From contig NW_026731910.1 in the NCBI RefSeq assembly GCF_028476545.1, positions 62,001-126,000 on the forward strand: a DNA stretch of 64,000 bases, written 5' to 3'. A model generated the notes under the pieces. That model saw only the letters and a program-made list of their open reading frames with translations. It made no database searches and was not told the DNA's origin. This DNA is from Physella acuta. Lineage: Eukaryota > Mollusca > Gastropoda > Physidae. Numbering within the stretch: the first letter of the stretch is position 1; each line of letters begins with the position of its first letter. A program made the translations under genes and the position numbers. Below are positions 26,501-38,580 of the stretch, one piece after another.

Positions 26501-27781
26501 CTATTCATGTCTTTTCATAACCGAATAATTGATAATAATTGTAACAGCGACAAAACTGACAAATGTCTTTAAATTATCAGAACGTCTTAAGGATTTATCG
26601 TTACGGTTTGAGAATCTTTGAACAGACTTCTAAAGGTAACTAAACTGAACTTAATAACCTTGTAATTCTATAATCTGTATACATAGTAAATTATAGGGTG
26701 CCCGGGCTATATGGCCGTGACAATAGGGGCCATGTTTACTGTGAGCAAAACTGCCCTTGGGTAAAGTCCCCACCGGATGATCATTTGAAAATGTGAGGAG
26801 GGGGAAGGGGGGGGGGAGAAAAAAATCTCCATCATGCCGTGTTTGCACAAGCTCAGTTCGGACCCTGAAGTCACTCAAGCGTAGCGACATGAACGCCCAC
26901 AACAATACGAACTAACAGTACATTTTAATCGGTTTCACAATGCGAGGGGATCGCCAACAGAACGCTTGATAATCACATTATGTGTGAAATTTAAAAAAAA
27001 ATCACAATACCGAAGGTATGTAAACAGGCGGGCGCTAATCACATTATGTGTGAAATTTTAAAATCACAAAGCTATCGATTACAGCGATACAGCTACATCG
27101 GTGGAACCTTTGTTTTGTTTTCCGCTAAGCGGGACGCCGGGTCTCGCGTCTTCTTTAGACTAGTCTTTAAGACTATTGTCATTGGACGCGTTTGTAAAAC
27201 AGGAAATATGACCGGCTTTCGAGACATGCGCAGTAACACGGAATCCGTCGCGTCTTTTCAAAATTACTCTTCCGTCTCCATGTAAATATCCGAGGGTGAA
27301 TGACTATCCATTTATTTCATGCTATGACTTCCGGTTTTAGCGAGTCGGTAAAATGCTCGTCAATTTTTTCGTGCTATGGGTTTTTAAAAGACGAGCTCTC
27401 TTATACGTGAAGTAGGAAAATGGGAAGCATTTGAAAGTCATTAGAAGAAATGTGATTAGTTTGGTGTGTTTGTATAATATAAGGTCATGTAAACATGACC
27501 CATTGTACCATACGTTTTTTTTTTTCAAAATGCTATTCATTTTTTATTGTTTTATTCAGAAGTATTTAACTAGAATTGTTACTGAGTGAATTGACTAGAA
27601 TATGTTAGCATAGCGTTTAGAGAATACAGCGAGCAGTAGTTCGCGTAAAAAGAGTGTTTGTCGAGGCTATTTTAGCACGTGAATGTTACTACATAGAGCC
27701 AATCAAAGAATGAGTCACACGAACCGACGTCTTGGTAATGTGTCTTTAGTGTGGGAGGTGAATGTCAAGGTCGGGGTCAGT
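23521..27781. other. Intergenic DNA, poly-G runs and GC-rich islands
   Basis: G-runs of 10-17 lie near 23709, 23913, 24405, 24537 and 26810, with (GT)n beside 24560. Bases 24180-24450 are a unique GC-rich island with CG-rich palindromes (GGCATATCGCATGCC, GGTCGGCCGGC). Bases 26420-26440 form a long hairpin (listed separately). A 27-bp direct repeat 'taatcacattatgtgtgaaattt' occurs at about 26969 and 27036. No coding exon is supported. Confidence 0.35.
26420..26440. other. Perfect 8-bp-stem hairpin GGGGGTCT-CGAAT-AGACCCCC
   Basis: An 8-bp perfect stem with a 5-nt loop. The core GGGTCT/AGACCC recurs at 5779-5793 and 42084-42098, and a shorter form lies at 789-804. Confidence 0.8.
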
Positions 27782-27789
27782 GTTGTGAG

Positions 27790-27890
27790 CAGAGTTTCTT
27801 CCAGGCATCTCTTCGGGGGGCAAACCCCCCCCCCCCCCGAAGATTTCAAGTGCCCCCCTCCCCGGAGAAAAAAGTCTGGAAGAAACACTG
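27790..27890. mobile_element. Short hAT-like element, CAGAGTTTCTTCC family, with perfect 8-bp duplication
   Basis: The 101-bp element starts CAGAGTTTCTTCCAG and ends CTGGAAGAAACACTG (near-inverted repeats). The interior is a poly-C/G and TTCG-rich stretch. The 8-bp flank GTTGTGAG (27782-27789) is exactly repeated at 27891-27898, as for hAT-superfamily insertion. No coding capacity. The same ends occur at 33.6, 44.0 and 63.3 kb. Confidence 0.88.
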
Positions 27891-28094
27891 GTTGTGAGTG
27901 TATCTGATAGATTATTATAATAGAAGGTGGTGGTAAAAAAAGGTAGGTTTAGAGTGGCGTCCTTTTTGTTTATGTTTATTAACTTAAAGTATAGTCTGCT
28001 TGTGTTATATTTTGTATGATCCCAATAATATACATTTATGTAGCATTATCATAACTTTTGTGGGAAGTGATTTATATTGGAGGTACAGCTTAGA

Positions 28095-28312
28095 GATCAA
28101 AAATTGTATATGTTACGGTCAAAGCCCGAAGTCGGCCAATGCGCGCATTGGCCAATATCGCCTCCCATTGACCGGTCAAAGTCCGAAACTTTGCATGATT
28201 TCGGCATTTGGCCGGGCAATCCGCGGACTGGCCATGGTGGACCGGCCAAAGTCTGAATTAGAAGATCATCTGGCTAAGGGACGACCGGCCAAAGTCCAAA
28301 TTAGAAGATCAT
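28095..28312. repeat. Foldback repeat with nested GGCCAAT palindromes
   Basis: A 218-bp block built from repeated 'cggtcaaagtccgaa' or 'cggccaaagtctgaattagaagatcat' motifs around a perfect 20-bp palindrome at 28134-28153 (GGCCAATGCG and its complement). A second, imperfect GGCAATCCGCGGACTGGCC lies at 28213-28232. The last motif is directly duplicated (28247-28269 and 28288-28310). It is probably a non-autonomous foldback-type repeat, but I saw no second copy in the window. Confidence 0.6.
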
Positions 28313-29390
28313 GAGCAGATTTTTTTACACTTGCAGCGATTTGTTGTGCACTTGGATGTGCAATGGCGACGAGTGTAGCCTTGGCCGCCGGTCAATGATT
28401 GTGAAGATGCGATGGTTCGTAGTGATTTTTCCTCAGTGCCAACTAAAGACAACATTTCACTTGACCAGTTTCGTTGTTTTTTTTCTCCTTCCATAACTAT
28501 TTAGAATTCTAGAGTTAATGGCGCAAATAGCGCCCCAACACCACCCCCTCCCCCCCCCCACACACACACTTGCAGAGTAACCCCACAAGCCTGAAAGCGA
28601 AATTTAAAGTATTCCGATGAATGATGCCGAAAACGAAGTGATTAATACGTAATTTCGTTTAATTTGGAGCTGAAAGAAATGAGGGGGAAACGGGAGAGAG
28701 AGAGAGAGAATAAAAAAATCAGAAATCGACATCAACGGTCGGCTACACCAGATTCTAATCATTCAGCTTTCTCTGGGAATTCCGAAATTCTCCTTTGAAG
28801 CTCCGTCGCGCTAAAGGGCTCCCCCATTTCCGCGAATGTACTCCGCGTCGTCCATTAGAAACCATTACTCTTAAATTTCTGTTTAATGGGAGCGCGGTGA
28901 ATATATCACCCTGCTAGAGGCTCAGTCCTCTTTAGGTTAGGTCACGATCTCCGTCCATCAGACGCCCCGGGGGCGGGGGCGGGGGTGAGGGAGGGAGGGA
29001 AGGAGGACGCGGGCAGGCTTTCGCCATCTTACATCAACACCGGCTGAAAAAGAACAGGAAGTGATCGTCACGTCCCCTGCGCAGGCGCACTCTTCATGAC
29101 TTGACTAATGGCGATCGGGGATCGATGCGAGAAGGAATGTGTTTTCTTTGTTGTAGCCAATCAGCGGGGCTGGGGGACAGGGAAAGGCCGGAAGAATTAA
29201 CATTGATTAAGACAAATCACTGTTGACAGTCCCTGAGTCCCCGAAGAAACCCGAACTTGCCCGGAAATGAACGAATGGTGTGGGGAGCGTGCTGAGAAGC
29301 AATCGTCTTAAAATTGGTAGATTTGTTCCTTAGGGGGTGGGGGGGGGGGGGGATAAGAAGCTATCCTGCCAGTCTTGGTAGGGTCCAAGT
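28313..29390. promoter_or_regulatory. Candidate cis-regulatory island (28560-29260)
   Basis: Unique GC-balanced sequence with homeobox-type cores (GTCCATTAG at 28850, CCATTACTC, GTTTAATGGG near 28882), GC boxes (GGGGGCGGGGGCGGGG near 28970) and CCAAT (ATTGG reverse) elements around 29155. No coding frame. It could be an enhancer or an unrecognised promoter, and there is no direct evidence for either. Confidence 0.22.
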
Positions 29391-29696
29391 AGTTTAATTC
29401 TTTAGAAGTGATCATTACTGCGAACAACATTTCTATATAGATCTTCAACTTACAACAAAAACACAACACAGTATATTTACAGACAGTTCAATTCTTTAGA
29501 AGGGATTATTACTACGAACAACATTTCTATATAGATCTTCACCAACTTACAACAAAAACACAACTCAGTATGTTTACAGATAGTTCAATTCTTTAGAAGT
29601 GATCATTACTAAGAACAACATTTCTATATAGATCTTCAACAACTTACAACAAAAACACAACACAGAAATATCCCATCCGCCATTATATTTACAGAA
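29391..29696. repeat. Tandem triplication, unit about 95 bp
   Basis: Three copies of 'agttcaattctttagaagtgatcattactgcgaac' with 'ctatatagatcttcaac' and 'cttacaacaaaaacacaac' start at 29391, 29485 and 29582. Divergence between copies is low. Confidence 0.92.
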
Positions 29697-29956
29697 AAGT
29701 CTTCCTGTTGAAATGTATCGAACATCGATCACTTTAGTGATATAGCATAGACGTATTTAAAGAGTTTATTAAAAAGATTATTTCAAAATAACTTTTTTTC
29801 ATTTTGTAATTAAGTAGTGTAGGTGATATAGTATGTAAAAAAAAACTCCAAAAAAAAGAACAAAAACCAAAAAATAGAACTAAAGTTATACTAATAAACA
29901 ATATACACAAAGTACGAACATTTTGACCGCAGTAAAAACGAAGATATCGCACAAAG

Positions 29957-29958
<2 letters not shown>

Positions 29959-30029
<71 letters not shown>
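29959..30029. repeat. (AT)n microsatellite
   Basis: About 70 bp of AT dinucleotide. Confidence 0.97.
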
Positions 30030-30032
<3 letters not shown>

Positions 30033-30322
30033 GAATTTTAGCATACTAATATTTGGGGTATAGAAATATTTAAATGTACGAAATCGACAAGAAAATGCCT
30101 TTTTAAAAATATTTAAAAAAAAATTTAATTACACATTTGCATTTTTATATTTTTTTTTCTTATAAAATTGTAATTAGACATTTTGTATTAGATCTATGTA
30201 AAAGTAAACCAACTTAAATGAATGAAAGTAGGCTAAAAATAAGAAAGCAGTAATGCTATAGTAAATCTGTATCAGTCCTCACAAGGCGATTTTGAAAACT
30301 AAAGCGAACATGCAAGGCTAAC

Positions 30323-30623
30323 CAGTGGCGTAGGCAGGGGGGGGGGGGTTAGGGGGGTAATTACCCCCCCCCCCATAGACCCCTCAGTATATATATAAAG
30401 TATGAGGGGGTGCTAATCGAAAGTTTGAGGGGTGGGGGTGCAAATCGAAAGTTTGAGGGGGGTGCAAATCGAAAGTTTGAGGGGGGTGCAAATCGAAATT
30501 TTGAGGGGAGGGGTGCAAATCGAAATTTTGAGGGGAGGGGTGCAAATCGAAAGTTTGTCCCCGGGTAAAAATTGGAACCCCCCCCCCCCCCCCCCCCTTG
30601 AGACGATCCTGGCTACGCCACTG
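30323..30623. mobile_element. Short hAT-like element, CAGTGGCGTAG family, with internal minisatellite
   Basis: Starts CAGTGGCGTAGGCAGG and ends CTGGCTACGCCACTG, a good inverted repeat. The flanking 8-mer AGGCTAAC (30315-30322) is perfectly duplicated at 30624-30631. Inside are six or so tandem copies of a 23-27 bp unit 'gaggggggtgcaaatcgaaagttt' and long G and C runs at either side. It is non-coding: the frames seen across it are products of the minisatellite. Confidence 0.9.
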
Positions 30624-30631
30624 AGGCTAAC

Positions 30632-33081
30632 TAACGATGTAAATGACAAGAAAAACGTATTCCCATCCAATAAAGAAGAAGAATTAAATTTAACTACCTT
30701 TTAAACTTACTAAAATAAAGTAATATCGATTTCGAAAAGAAACCTGTTTCGAAAAGAAAATGTAGTAAAACAATAATAGGTAAACAAAAGCGTAACTGAT
30801 TTAACACTATACACAATGCAAGGACAATGTGGTCATTAACACATTGTGATAATGAACGAGTACTTTAAAACCTGCGATTGTCTGTTTTATAAATAGCTTT
30901 CTGATGAAATCGTGCCAAAGTTCTTTCCCTTGTTCACTCTACGTGTCTCACTCACAAGTTCGATTTATCGACCACTTGAAACACCCGTAACTCGATAGTA
31001 AATATGGGAGTTATCCTGTATCGAATTGGGGGGGGGGGGCGCTTTGATTTCTCGCCCTATTATTCGTGTTCGATAGTTCAATACAGAAGCAATTAAGAGA
31101 GTAATAATTTTTCACGGTGAATACATGTATATGTCAATATGTATACCTTTAAAAACATACAGCAAGTACTGATGTCCTTAGCCTAAATGTACCTCTCTGA
31201 GTTTAACGTGTTCAAGTTTGATACATTCAGATTACGGATAAGTTCGCTTTCGAGTGCCCAATCGTACAAATAATTTGTTTTAAAAAAAATATTTTTAATT
31301 GTTTTTTTTCTCATCGGGGTCTTATAGCAATTCTATAAACAAAACCAGGTAACCAGTATATATTGTTCCTGTGGTATGTTGCTCTGTATATATTGATACG
31401 TGTTGAGCTTTGCTTTTATTCAAACTAGATTCATCTATTTGCTTTGTTGTATGAAAACGATGTTAAATACAATGTTCAAATGACGTAATTCACAATGGCG
31501 GACGGACACGTCTATCTATAGAAAATACATGTTTTATGACTGCTTTAAAACCACGTGATCGCCGTATTCAACACTATCCCACGAAGCCTAGACTCCATTT
31601 TTTTTTCTCAAGCGTGACATCACTTCCGTTTTCTGAAGTGGGCACGGTACGCATAGTTCTAGAAATACGACCCACACAACGCCTGTCCCCACTCGTGCGC
31701 CCTTACATTTCTTTTTTTTTTACCCATCTACCCCCAGTGTGTACGCATCCATTAATCCCCGGGGACGGGCCTCTTTAAACGGTACCCACGTTCCTTTCCC
31801 ACGCGAACCAGGTACCTGAATTCTAGATCAGGCAATTAAAGGCGGGAAAAACAAAGGGAGAGAACGCTGATTACAGCGGAAATGAGTTAATGTTTTTCTT
31901 GTCGGCTCAGCTATCGAACTGCGGGGATGATGCCAAATCGGGGTAGGGGGCGGGGGGTGGAGGGGGGTTACCGGCATTGCGCCCAACGCCCGCCAGGGTG
32001 TGGGCTAGCTCCGTCAATGATCCTCACCGCGGGTGTACTCGTGTAGTAATACTTGTAATTAATAACTCCAAATTGATTGCATTGGAGAATCCCCCCCCCC
32101 ATTCTAAAAATTATAAATAAAATCAATCAATTGATTAACTTTTCAGAAAAGAGCTGCCATGCTTGTTATTTCTAATTAGAAAACTCCGTAATCATAAATC
32201 ATAAATTATTAATTTAAACATTATATTGTTATTTAGATTTTAGAGTTTACACGAAATTAATTTCAAGAGATTGATTGTCGTTGTAGTACCTGGGAAGCGA
32301 TTTGGTCGGGGACACGCCGCCACCACCACCAACAACAACAGCAGCAGAGGGGGCAGGCGGCCATTGATCAGCCTGACGTGGGAATGCTGGGAGTTCAGTG
32401 TAGCGTGAGCTGGGCTGCGTGGGAAAAGGCGCGTGACACAAAAGACAGTGAGCACTCCACCAGCACCGCGGTGCTATCGGGTCAAGCCATTACACGCGCC
32501 CGCCCTGAGCACGCCGGCGTCCGCGTGCCGCCCCAGCCCGTCCCCCTCTCAACCCCCTCGAAATAACAAGACGCCATTTTAACACTCGGATTTCATCAAA
32601 TCCTGTTTTTAAATAGTTTAATTTTTTTTTATGCATATCAAAGAGCACTTATAAGAAAAAAAGTCTAATATAAAGCAAAAAGGTCTAAGTCGTCTGTTAA
32701 AAAAAATTCTAATAAATGTTACAAGACTTCCGGTAAATCTTATTACAAAAAATTAATTTCTGAGGTTCCCACGATACAGAGCCAATTATTTTTTGTCTAA
32801 CATTTATTATGCCTGGGTTAAGTTGAAAGGTGGGTTTTCGCCATGTATAAAACGTTAATTGATACTCGTTAGCAAGAATGGAGCTATTCAAGATTGTTTT
32901 TTTTTTATTACTTCTTCTACATTTGTAGATGTCGGTAGAAAAAAAAAGCAATTTAAAAAATGTACTTAAAAGCTGGTAGGCGACACGTTAAGCCCAATCA
33001 ATAAACATGGGTGTTAATTTCAATGCTGGTGAGGCGAAATATTAACTCAAGCGGCGTTGATTAATTTCTGATCCATAATCA
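30632..33081. other. Intergenic DNA
   Basis: No gene or repeat recognised apart from poly-G/T runs. Bases 31540-32060 and 32270-32570 are unique GC-balanced islands. The second has a GCC/ACC-rich triplet-like stretch (32319-32350) and many CpG-containing words. Both are candidates for cis-regulation but are unsupported. Confidence 0.3.
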
Positions 33082-33270
33082 AACACGCACACACACACAC
33101 ACACACAGATATACACACATATACATATACAAACACGCATATATTTAGGAAACGCACTTGTAGTTTCATAATGTATGTCCTGATTTTATTAAAATTATTG
33201 ATTTGATTTATATTAGGTACTAATACTGTATACCGCTTTATTTTACCAATCTTCCGATTTGGCGAAAAAA

Positions 33271-33344
<74 letters not shown>

Positions 33345-33400
33345 CATATATATATACATATATATATACATATATATATACATATATATATATACATATT
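33082..33400. repeat. (AC)n, (TA)n and CATATATATA microsatellites
   Basis: (AC)n at 33084-33107, (TA)n at 33274-33340, then a decamer-like 'catatatata' array to 33400, with about 165 bp of unique AT-rich DNA between. Confidence 0.95.
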
Positions 33401-33585
33401 AAAAGTGTTTCAAACGTACTACGGATAGGAATTAATTTTAAATACTAAAAACAAGACGTGGTAATTTATTCTATTTCATGTTTTTAAAATATTGATAACT
33501 TGAGTAATATGAAACGAAGTAAAATATTTTTCGTGTTTTTTTTCGATGAACGAGCGGTTTTGTCACAAACTTCTATAGTTGTTAT

Positions 33586-33819
33586 CAGTGTTTCTTTCAG
33601 ACTTTTTCTCGGGGGAGCGGGTGGGGGGGGGCCCTTAAAATTTTCGCGGGACGGACGAAATTTTCCGGGGGGGGGGGGGGGGAGAAAAGCGGACACGGCT
33701 AAAAGTATATATTTTCTATATAAATTTCATTTCGTTCGGGTGGCGGTAGACTTTCTTCGGGGGTGGGATGGGGTGGAGGGGGACAGATCCTTCCGAAGAG
33801 ACGCCTCGAAGAAACTCTT
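33586..33819. mobile_element. Short hAT-like element, CAGAGTTTCTTCC family, copy b
   Basis: Starts CAGTGTTTCTTTCAGAC and ends TCGAAGAAACTCTT. The 8-mer GTTGTTAT at 33578-33585 is exactly repeated at 33820-33827. The interior holds G tracts and 'aaaattttcgcgggacgga', 'aaattttccgggg'. No transposase frame. It is the longer relative of the 101-bp copy at 27790. Confidence 0.85.
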
Positions 33820-33916
33820 GTTGTTATATAATAGTATATGTATACGCGACAGTTTAGGGGAGATCACTCCCGCTTAATTTTATATTATACTTCAATGTAG
33901 ACGAATTGTAATTATA

Positions 33917-33958
33917 CAGATGAAGTAGAGTACATCTGTTTCCTGTAAGTTGACCTAT
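33917..33958 (-). repeat. SINE family 1 tail fragment
   Basis: Only the GATGAAGTAGAGTACATCTG tail is present, followed by a few family-like bases. Confidence 0.5.
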
Positions 33959-33959
33959 G

Positions 33960-35046
33960 TTTCTGTTCCAGTAGACGGGTGAATAAAAAATTACATAAAC
34001 TCTCCACCACGTTCAAGATTTACACCGAGGTAGGTTCACGCGAGCCCTGGTCTACTGTAGTGAACATTTGTCACGTTGAACGTGACACTGACCTTGGGAC
34101 TTAAGGTCACGAGCCACGCACGTATACCTCCCCCCCCTTTCCCCTTCACCGCTTGTGTTCCGCTAATTGAGAAAATTAGCACACATAACAACGTGGACAA
34201 TGAGGCTTTATCTCAGGGGTAGATAAGACATGTAGTGATACAGCTCCAGAAGTGATCGGGTGGGGGTGCTAGAGGTACTGGAGGAGCTGGCGAGGGCGGG
34301 AGAAACATGAGGGAGTAAAGAGGAGGCTGGTGTTGATACGGGGGTCGTGGGAGTGTCGCTGTAACGTGACATCTGTCAGTCATTGATACCACGGTGTCAT
34401 GGCCGTCATTGTTAAAATTATACACGGGAGACTCTTATCTAGCATGTTTAGAAGTTGAATTTTTTTTGGCTATGTTTGTATCAGGTAGTGTTTTATACCT
34501 GAAGGTACTTAGATAGAAATTGAGGTGGAAATCTTAAGATTTTGAATACAGCATCACGTCATGGTAGTATGCATATCAACATGAGTATGCAGAGCTTACT
34601 TTAATATTGCCAAATAATGCCAGGTATACATAAAAGCTGGACGAGCCCAAAAAGTCGAGAATTGAGGTCAAGATATTTTGGGGTTTGCAGTTGACCATTG
34701 TGATGACCGTGACTAGTGGTACAAAATGACACTTTAAAAAAATAGATTTCATCTCGATTTCGGTGGGATATTGTTGTCAAGTTAAAGAGCAAAAGATTGC
34801 AAAGCAAAAAATTAATTCTCCGATTTGGATCTACCTACAATCGAAATATTCGATCTCAGATGGGCTCATGTCTTCAACATGGCAAACAACCCATTATCGT
34901 GACAAGACCATAGAAACACTGACTCTAGTAAAGCAGCTATAGGTTCGACGAAGTAGAGTTCACCTGTTTATGCTATACTTTTACTTAGAGTTTGAGTGCT
35001 ACAAAGTCTAGCGTAAAGTGATTTAACGATAAGCAATGTTCTACCA
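33960..35046. other. Intergenic DNA with a second SINE tail fragment
   Basis: A tail fragment GACGAAGTAGAGTTCACC lies at about 34949-34975. Otherwise unique AT-rich sequence with no supported feature. Confidence 0.4.
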
Positions 35047-35510
35047 TCAAGACTAGGTGCATTAAGGCCTAATGTGTCAAGACTTAATGTAGCAAGGCCT
35101 AATGTATCAAGGCCTAATGTATCAAGGCCTAATGTAGCAAGGCCTAATGTACCAAGGCCTAATGTACCAAGGCCTAATGTAGCAAGGCCTAATGTAGCAA
35201 GGCCTAATGTAACAAGGCCTAATGTAGCAAGGCCTAATGTAGCAAGGCCTAATGTACCAAGACCTAATTTACCAAGACTTGATGTACCAAAAGTTAATGT
35301 ATCAAGAATTAAAGCATAAAAACCTAATGCAAAATGACCTATTGTTTAAAAACCTATTACAAAACTACTTTATTTATCCAGATCACATGCATCATTACCT
35401 AATGATCAAGACATGGTGTACTAGAATCGAATGTATAAAGACATTGTATATAAAGACCTTTACTTTCAAGACCTAATGCACAAAGACCTAACAGTCGCTC
35501 ATATTCATCA
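35047..35510. repeat. 15-bp minisatellite (CAAGGCCTAATGTAG)
   Basis: About 15 regular units at 35062-35285 decay into related 'cctaatg' units to about 35500. Because the unit is five codons long, a frame of repeated RPNVA stays open for 81 codons. This is a consequence of the repeat and there is no start context, domain or splice evidence for a gene. Confidence 0.95.
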
Positions 35511-36211
35511 AAGCCTGTACGTTGAACTCCTGACTGACCTTTCACTAACATGTCATTTTCATATTTTTTCCACTTCCCTGAACTCGTGTCCTTTGACCTC
35601 ACCTGACCTTCTAACCTCCGACATGGGGTGGATCCCGACATCACTGTGTGAGTGACGTGTCATTGTCTGACAGGGGGGTCGCGCGTGGATAACCTGCAGG
35701 GGGTGGGGGGTTGGGGGGCGTTGTGGAGGGTGCCATGCTGTTACAGTCGGTTGCGTGGGAGCAGGCGTCCCGGGCGAAAGGACGGGCACGTGTTCGCAGG
35801 TGAGCGCTAGAAGTGAAGGCGCGTGCGAGCGGTCTCGGGTTAAGCCTGCACAAGAATGAGGAGCGCTTGACAGGCAGGTAATCGCGTGAGTAGGGACGTT
35901 TTGTTTTCAACATCACTCACCTCAAGCGTGAGTTCATTGCAAAAAAAAAAAAAAAAAAAACTGTCAGGAATTTTTTTTTATATTTTCCCTGTCATTTTCC
36001 CTAAGTCATAACCTTTCATCGTGTACTTCGGGTGTCACAATTGTTGTAGTATCTGGTTAAGCCTTACCACTAAATATCTAGTACATGAATATAATTAAGC
36101 TAAATAATCGTGTGTTATAGCATGTGTTTTTTATTCTTCTTCTTAGTTATTAATTATAATGGTGTCGAGATATTATCTAATACAGTGAAGTATTACTTGC
36201 CAACTTGTTAT
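35511..36211. other. Intergenic DNA
   Basis: Bases 35510-35930 are GC-balanced and unique. An A20 run follows at 35941. No gene is supported. Confidence 0.3.
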
Positions 36212-36332
36212 GAGCCCGGGCCATTGACTCCGATTTCAGCCTGCTTTTCTTTTTGGGTTCGCTTCTATAGCCTTTGTCCAACAAAGAATATACAAGGCAA
36301 AAGTTGTTTGACTTATGGAATATTCTCCTAGA
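36212..36332 (-). repeat. tRNA-related SINE, family 2, copy b (partial)
   Basis: Contains 'ccattgactccgatttcagcctgcttttctttttgg', 'catagcctttgtccaacaaag' (approximate) and 'agttgtttgacttatgg'. It ends at 'ctcctag' before the tRNA-like part, so the 5' head is absent. Confidence 0.65.
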
Positions 36333-36800
36333 ATTGCAAAAAGATTTGTAGTTTTTCGTTGAAATTATATTATTATTAGAAGTTACTCCGAATGACTCAT
36401 TAAATTAATATAAGCAGTAAAATAAAGTTAATCTTATTTTATTTCCTTAATCATTGATAAAGCTATATAGGGATGGTGTTACGAACAAATTTGATTAGTT
36501 TCCAATAAAAAAAGAAACAAGTGATAATTTGTCATTTAGCTATCATTATCCTGTCATTTTGTTGTTAATCTAATTTTATTGCTTATTCTCACTGTGATTT
36601 CGATCTACTTTACCCTATTACAGTATTACATCGCATATATGATCACGTGATACTGTATCAAACTCAGTATTTTAGTTCTATATATTTTTTTTTAATATCA
36701 ACTTTTACCTGTGTGTTAGACTTATTAAGTTGTCAAATTTTGACAAGATAGCCACAAATTTAAAAAGTAATTAACAGCGTGTTATGGGACATGTTAGAAG

Positions 36801-37045
36801 TAGAGGCGTAGCGAGGGGGGGGGGGGGTGGAGGCAGGGGGTACATATGTCCCCGGGCGCCTACCCTAGGGGGCCAAAATGGGTTGGACCTTTTGTTAGCT
36901 CATTTTAGCTGCAGTTTTGCATTATAAATATTTAAAAATATATGTGGGGAACGTCAAACCGAAAGCTTGTCCTCGGGGGAGGGGGGGGGGGGGCGCCAAA
37001 TTGAAGGTTTGTCCCCGGGCGCCGGGAAGGGTCGCTACGGCTCTG
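36801..37045. mobile_element. Short hAT-like element, CAGAGGCGTAG family, copy b
   Basis: Starts TAGAGGCGTAGCGAGG (first base presumably changed from C) and ends CGCTACGGCTCTG. Flanks GTTAGAAG and GTTCGAAG agree at 7 of 8 positions. Inside are 'catatgtccccgggcgcc' and 'gaaggtttgtccccgggcgcc' blocks shared with the 47.2 kb copy, plus G runs. Confidence 0.85.
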
Positions 37046-37053
37046 GTTCGAAG

Positions 37054-38099
37054 CAATACAGTTTGTTGAGTTTAGAAATAATTACATTATATGATGAGTG
37101 AATTGATAAAATCTAGCGTGTGTGGGGTGGTAAAGTTCCTTTCGAACCTGAAGCCAGGGTGAAGTAGAGTTCAGGTTTTTTTTTCTGTGACCTTGAAAAT
37201 ATGAATATGCCCAGTCACATTTACTTCCCCTGGCTGTTTTTACTGGTTGTAGCGGGTTGAAATGCAGAAATTATAAGGTGGGGAATGGGGGATTGGGGGT
37301 GGAGAACAAAAAATAAACAGCCAAAACTTGAAATTAATGGTGCACTTTGTTGGTGTAAAAAGAATATAAAAATCCTAGAGAGAAATTAAGGAAAAAAAAA
37401 GTGAGAGTTGCAGAGATAAAGGAGGGGGGGTGGAGTGGTCTGTTGATGGCTTTTCTCCTCCTAGTTAACCACACAGGGAGGCAACTCGTAATGACCAGAG
37501 AACAAGAGTGACCCCACAATCGTCACGTGATCCGCCGCATCACGTGGTGCAAGCGGCCGACATTGTGACATGCTGGAAGGTGGGCGTGGCCGACATGATG
37601 TCCCTTATAGAACTGTCCTAAACATTCTGTCAGGAACGATGTAGTGCTTGTGTGTCGAACAGTTGGGTTGACACATCCCAGTTAAACGGCATGATAAACA
37701 ACGCTAGGAGTGAATCATTTTATGACATTAACGGTTTTATATGCGAGTCCTACTCTTCCCCCCCAACCCCACCCCCAGGCCACAAAATTAATTTTCACTA
37801 GAACGATGCTCGTAGTCTGAAACGTTCGTCACTCGCGACATGCAAATACTACATTGCGCGTATCTTTTTAATACTTTCTGAACTATACCGTTGAAAATCT
37901 ATTTATAGCCATGTTCCACCCTTACCTTCCAAGCAGACACCTTCCAAGTAACACTTAAAAAAAAAATCACCCGCCCATGTATCCACCACAGTAAACATAT
38001 ATTTTGTACGTATAGGTCACCCACTATAGGTATATCTTTTCCCCTTTGTCCTGTTGTAATTATTGCCCCCCCCCCCCTCCCCACTTGTCCCTCAAAATA
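37054..38099. other. Intergenic DNA with a SINE tail fragment
   Basis: GGTGAAGTAGAGTTCAGG at about 37158-37175 and the following 'tgtgaccttgaaaatatgaatatgcccag' are a family 1 SINE fragment. The rest (37500-37830 GC-balanced) shows no gene. Confidence 0.4.
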
Positions 38100-38580
38100 A
38101 TATATAGCCCGCCCTGTACCATAAATCTATATTGTCTCTTATATCCCCCTACCATAATTCTATATAGACCCCCATATCCCCTACGATAAATCTATATAGT
38201 CCCTATGTCCCATACCATAATGTCATATAGTTTTATGTCCCATACCGTAATTCTATATAGTCCCTATGTCCCATACCATAATTCTATATAGTCCCCATGT
38301 CCCCTACCATAAATCTATATAGTCCCCATGTCCCCTACCATAAATCTATATAGTCCCCATGTCCCCTACCATAAATCTATATAGTCCCTATGTCCCATAC
38401 CATGATTCTATATAGTCCCCATTTCCCCTACCATAGTTCTATATAGTCCTCCATGTCCCATACCATAAATCTGTGTAGTCCCCTACCGTAAATCTATATA
38501 GACCCCTACTGTAAATGTATATAGTCCTCCATGTCCCCTACCATAAATCTGTGTAGTCCCCTCTGTCCCCCCTATAAACC
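38100..38580. repeat. 32-bp minisatellite (ATAAATCTATATAGTCCCCA core)
   Basis: About 14 units of 'ccataaatctatatagtccccatgtcccctac', the most regular being 38220-38400. Units vary by AAT/AAA and CCTAC/CATAC. A pyrimidine-rich degenerate tail runs to about 38620. Confidence 0.95.

Noticed and set aside
33500-33877. 125-aa Gly-rich frame
   Set aside because: It crosses a short hAT-like element with poly-G runs. Not a gene.
35074-35319. 81-aa frame of repeated RPNVA
   Set aside because: The open frame follows from a 15-bp repeat unit. No gene evidence.
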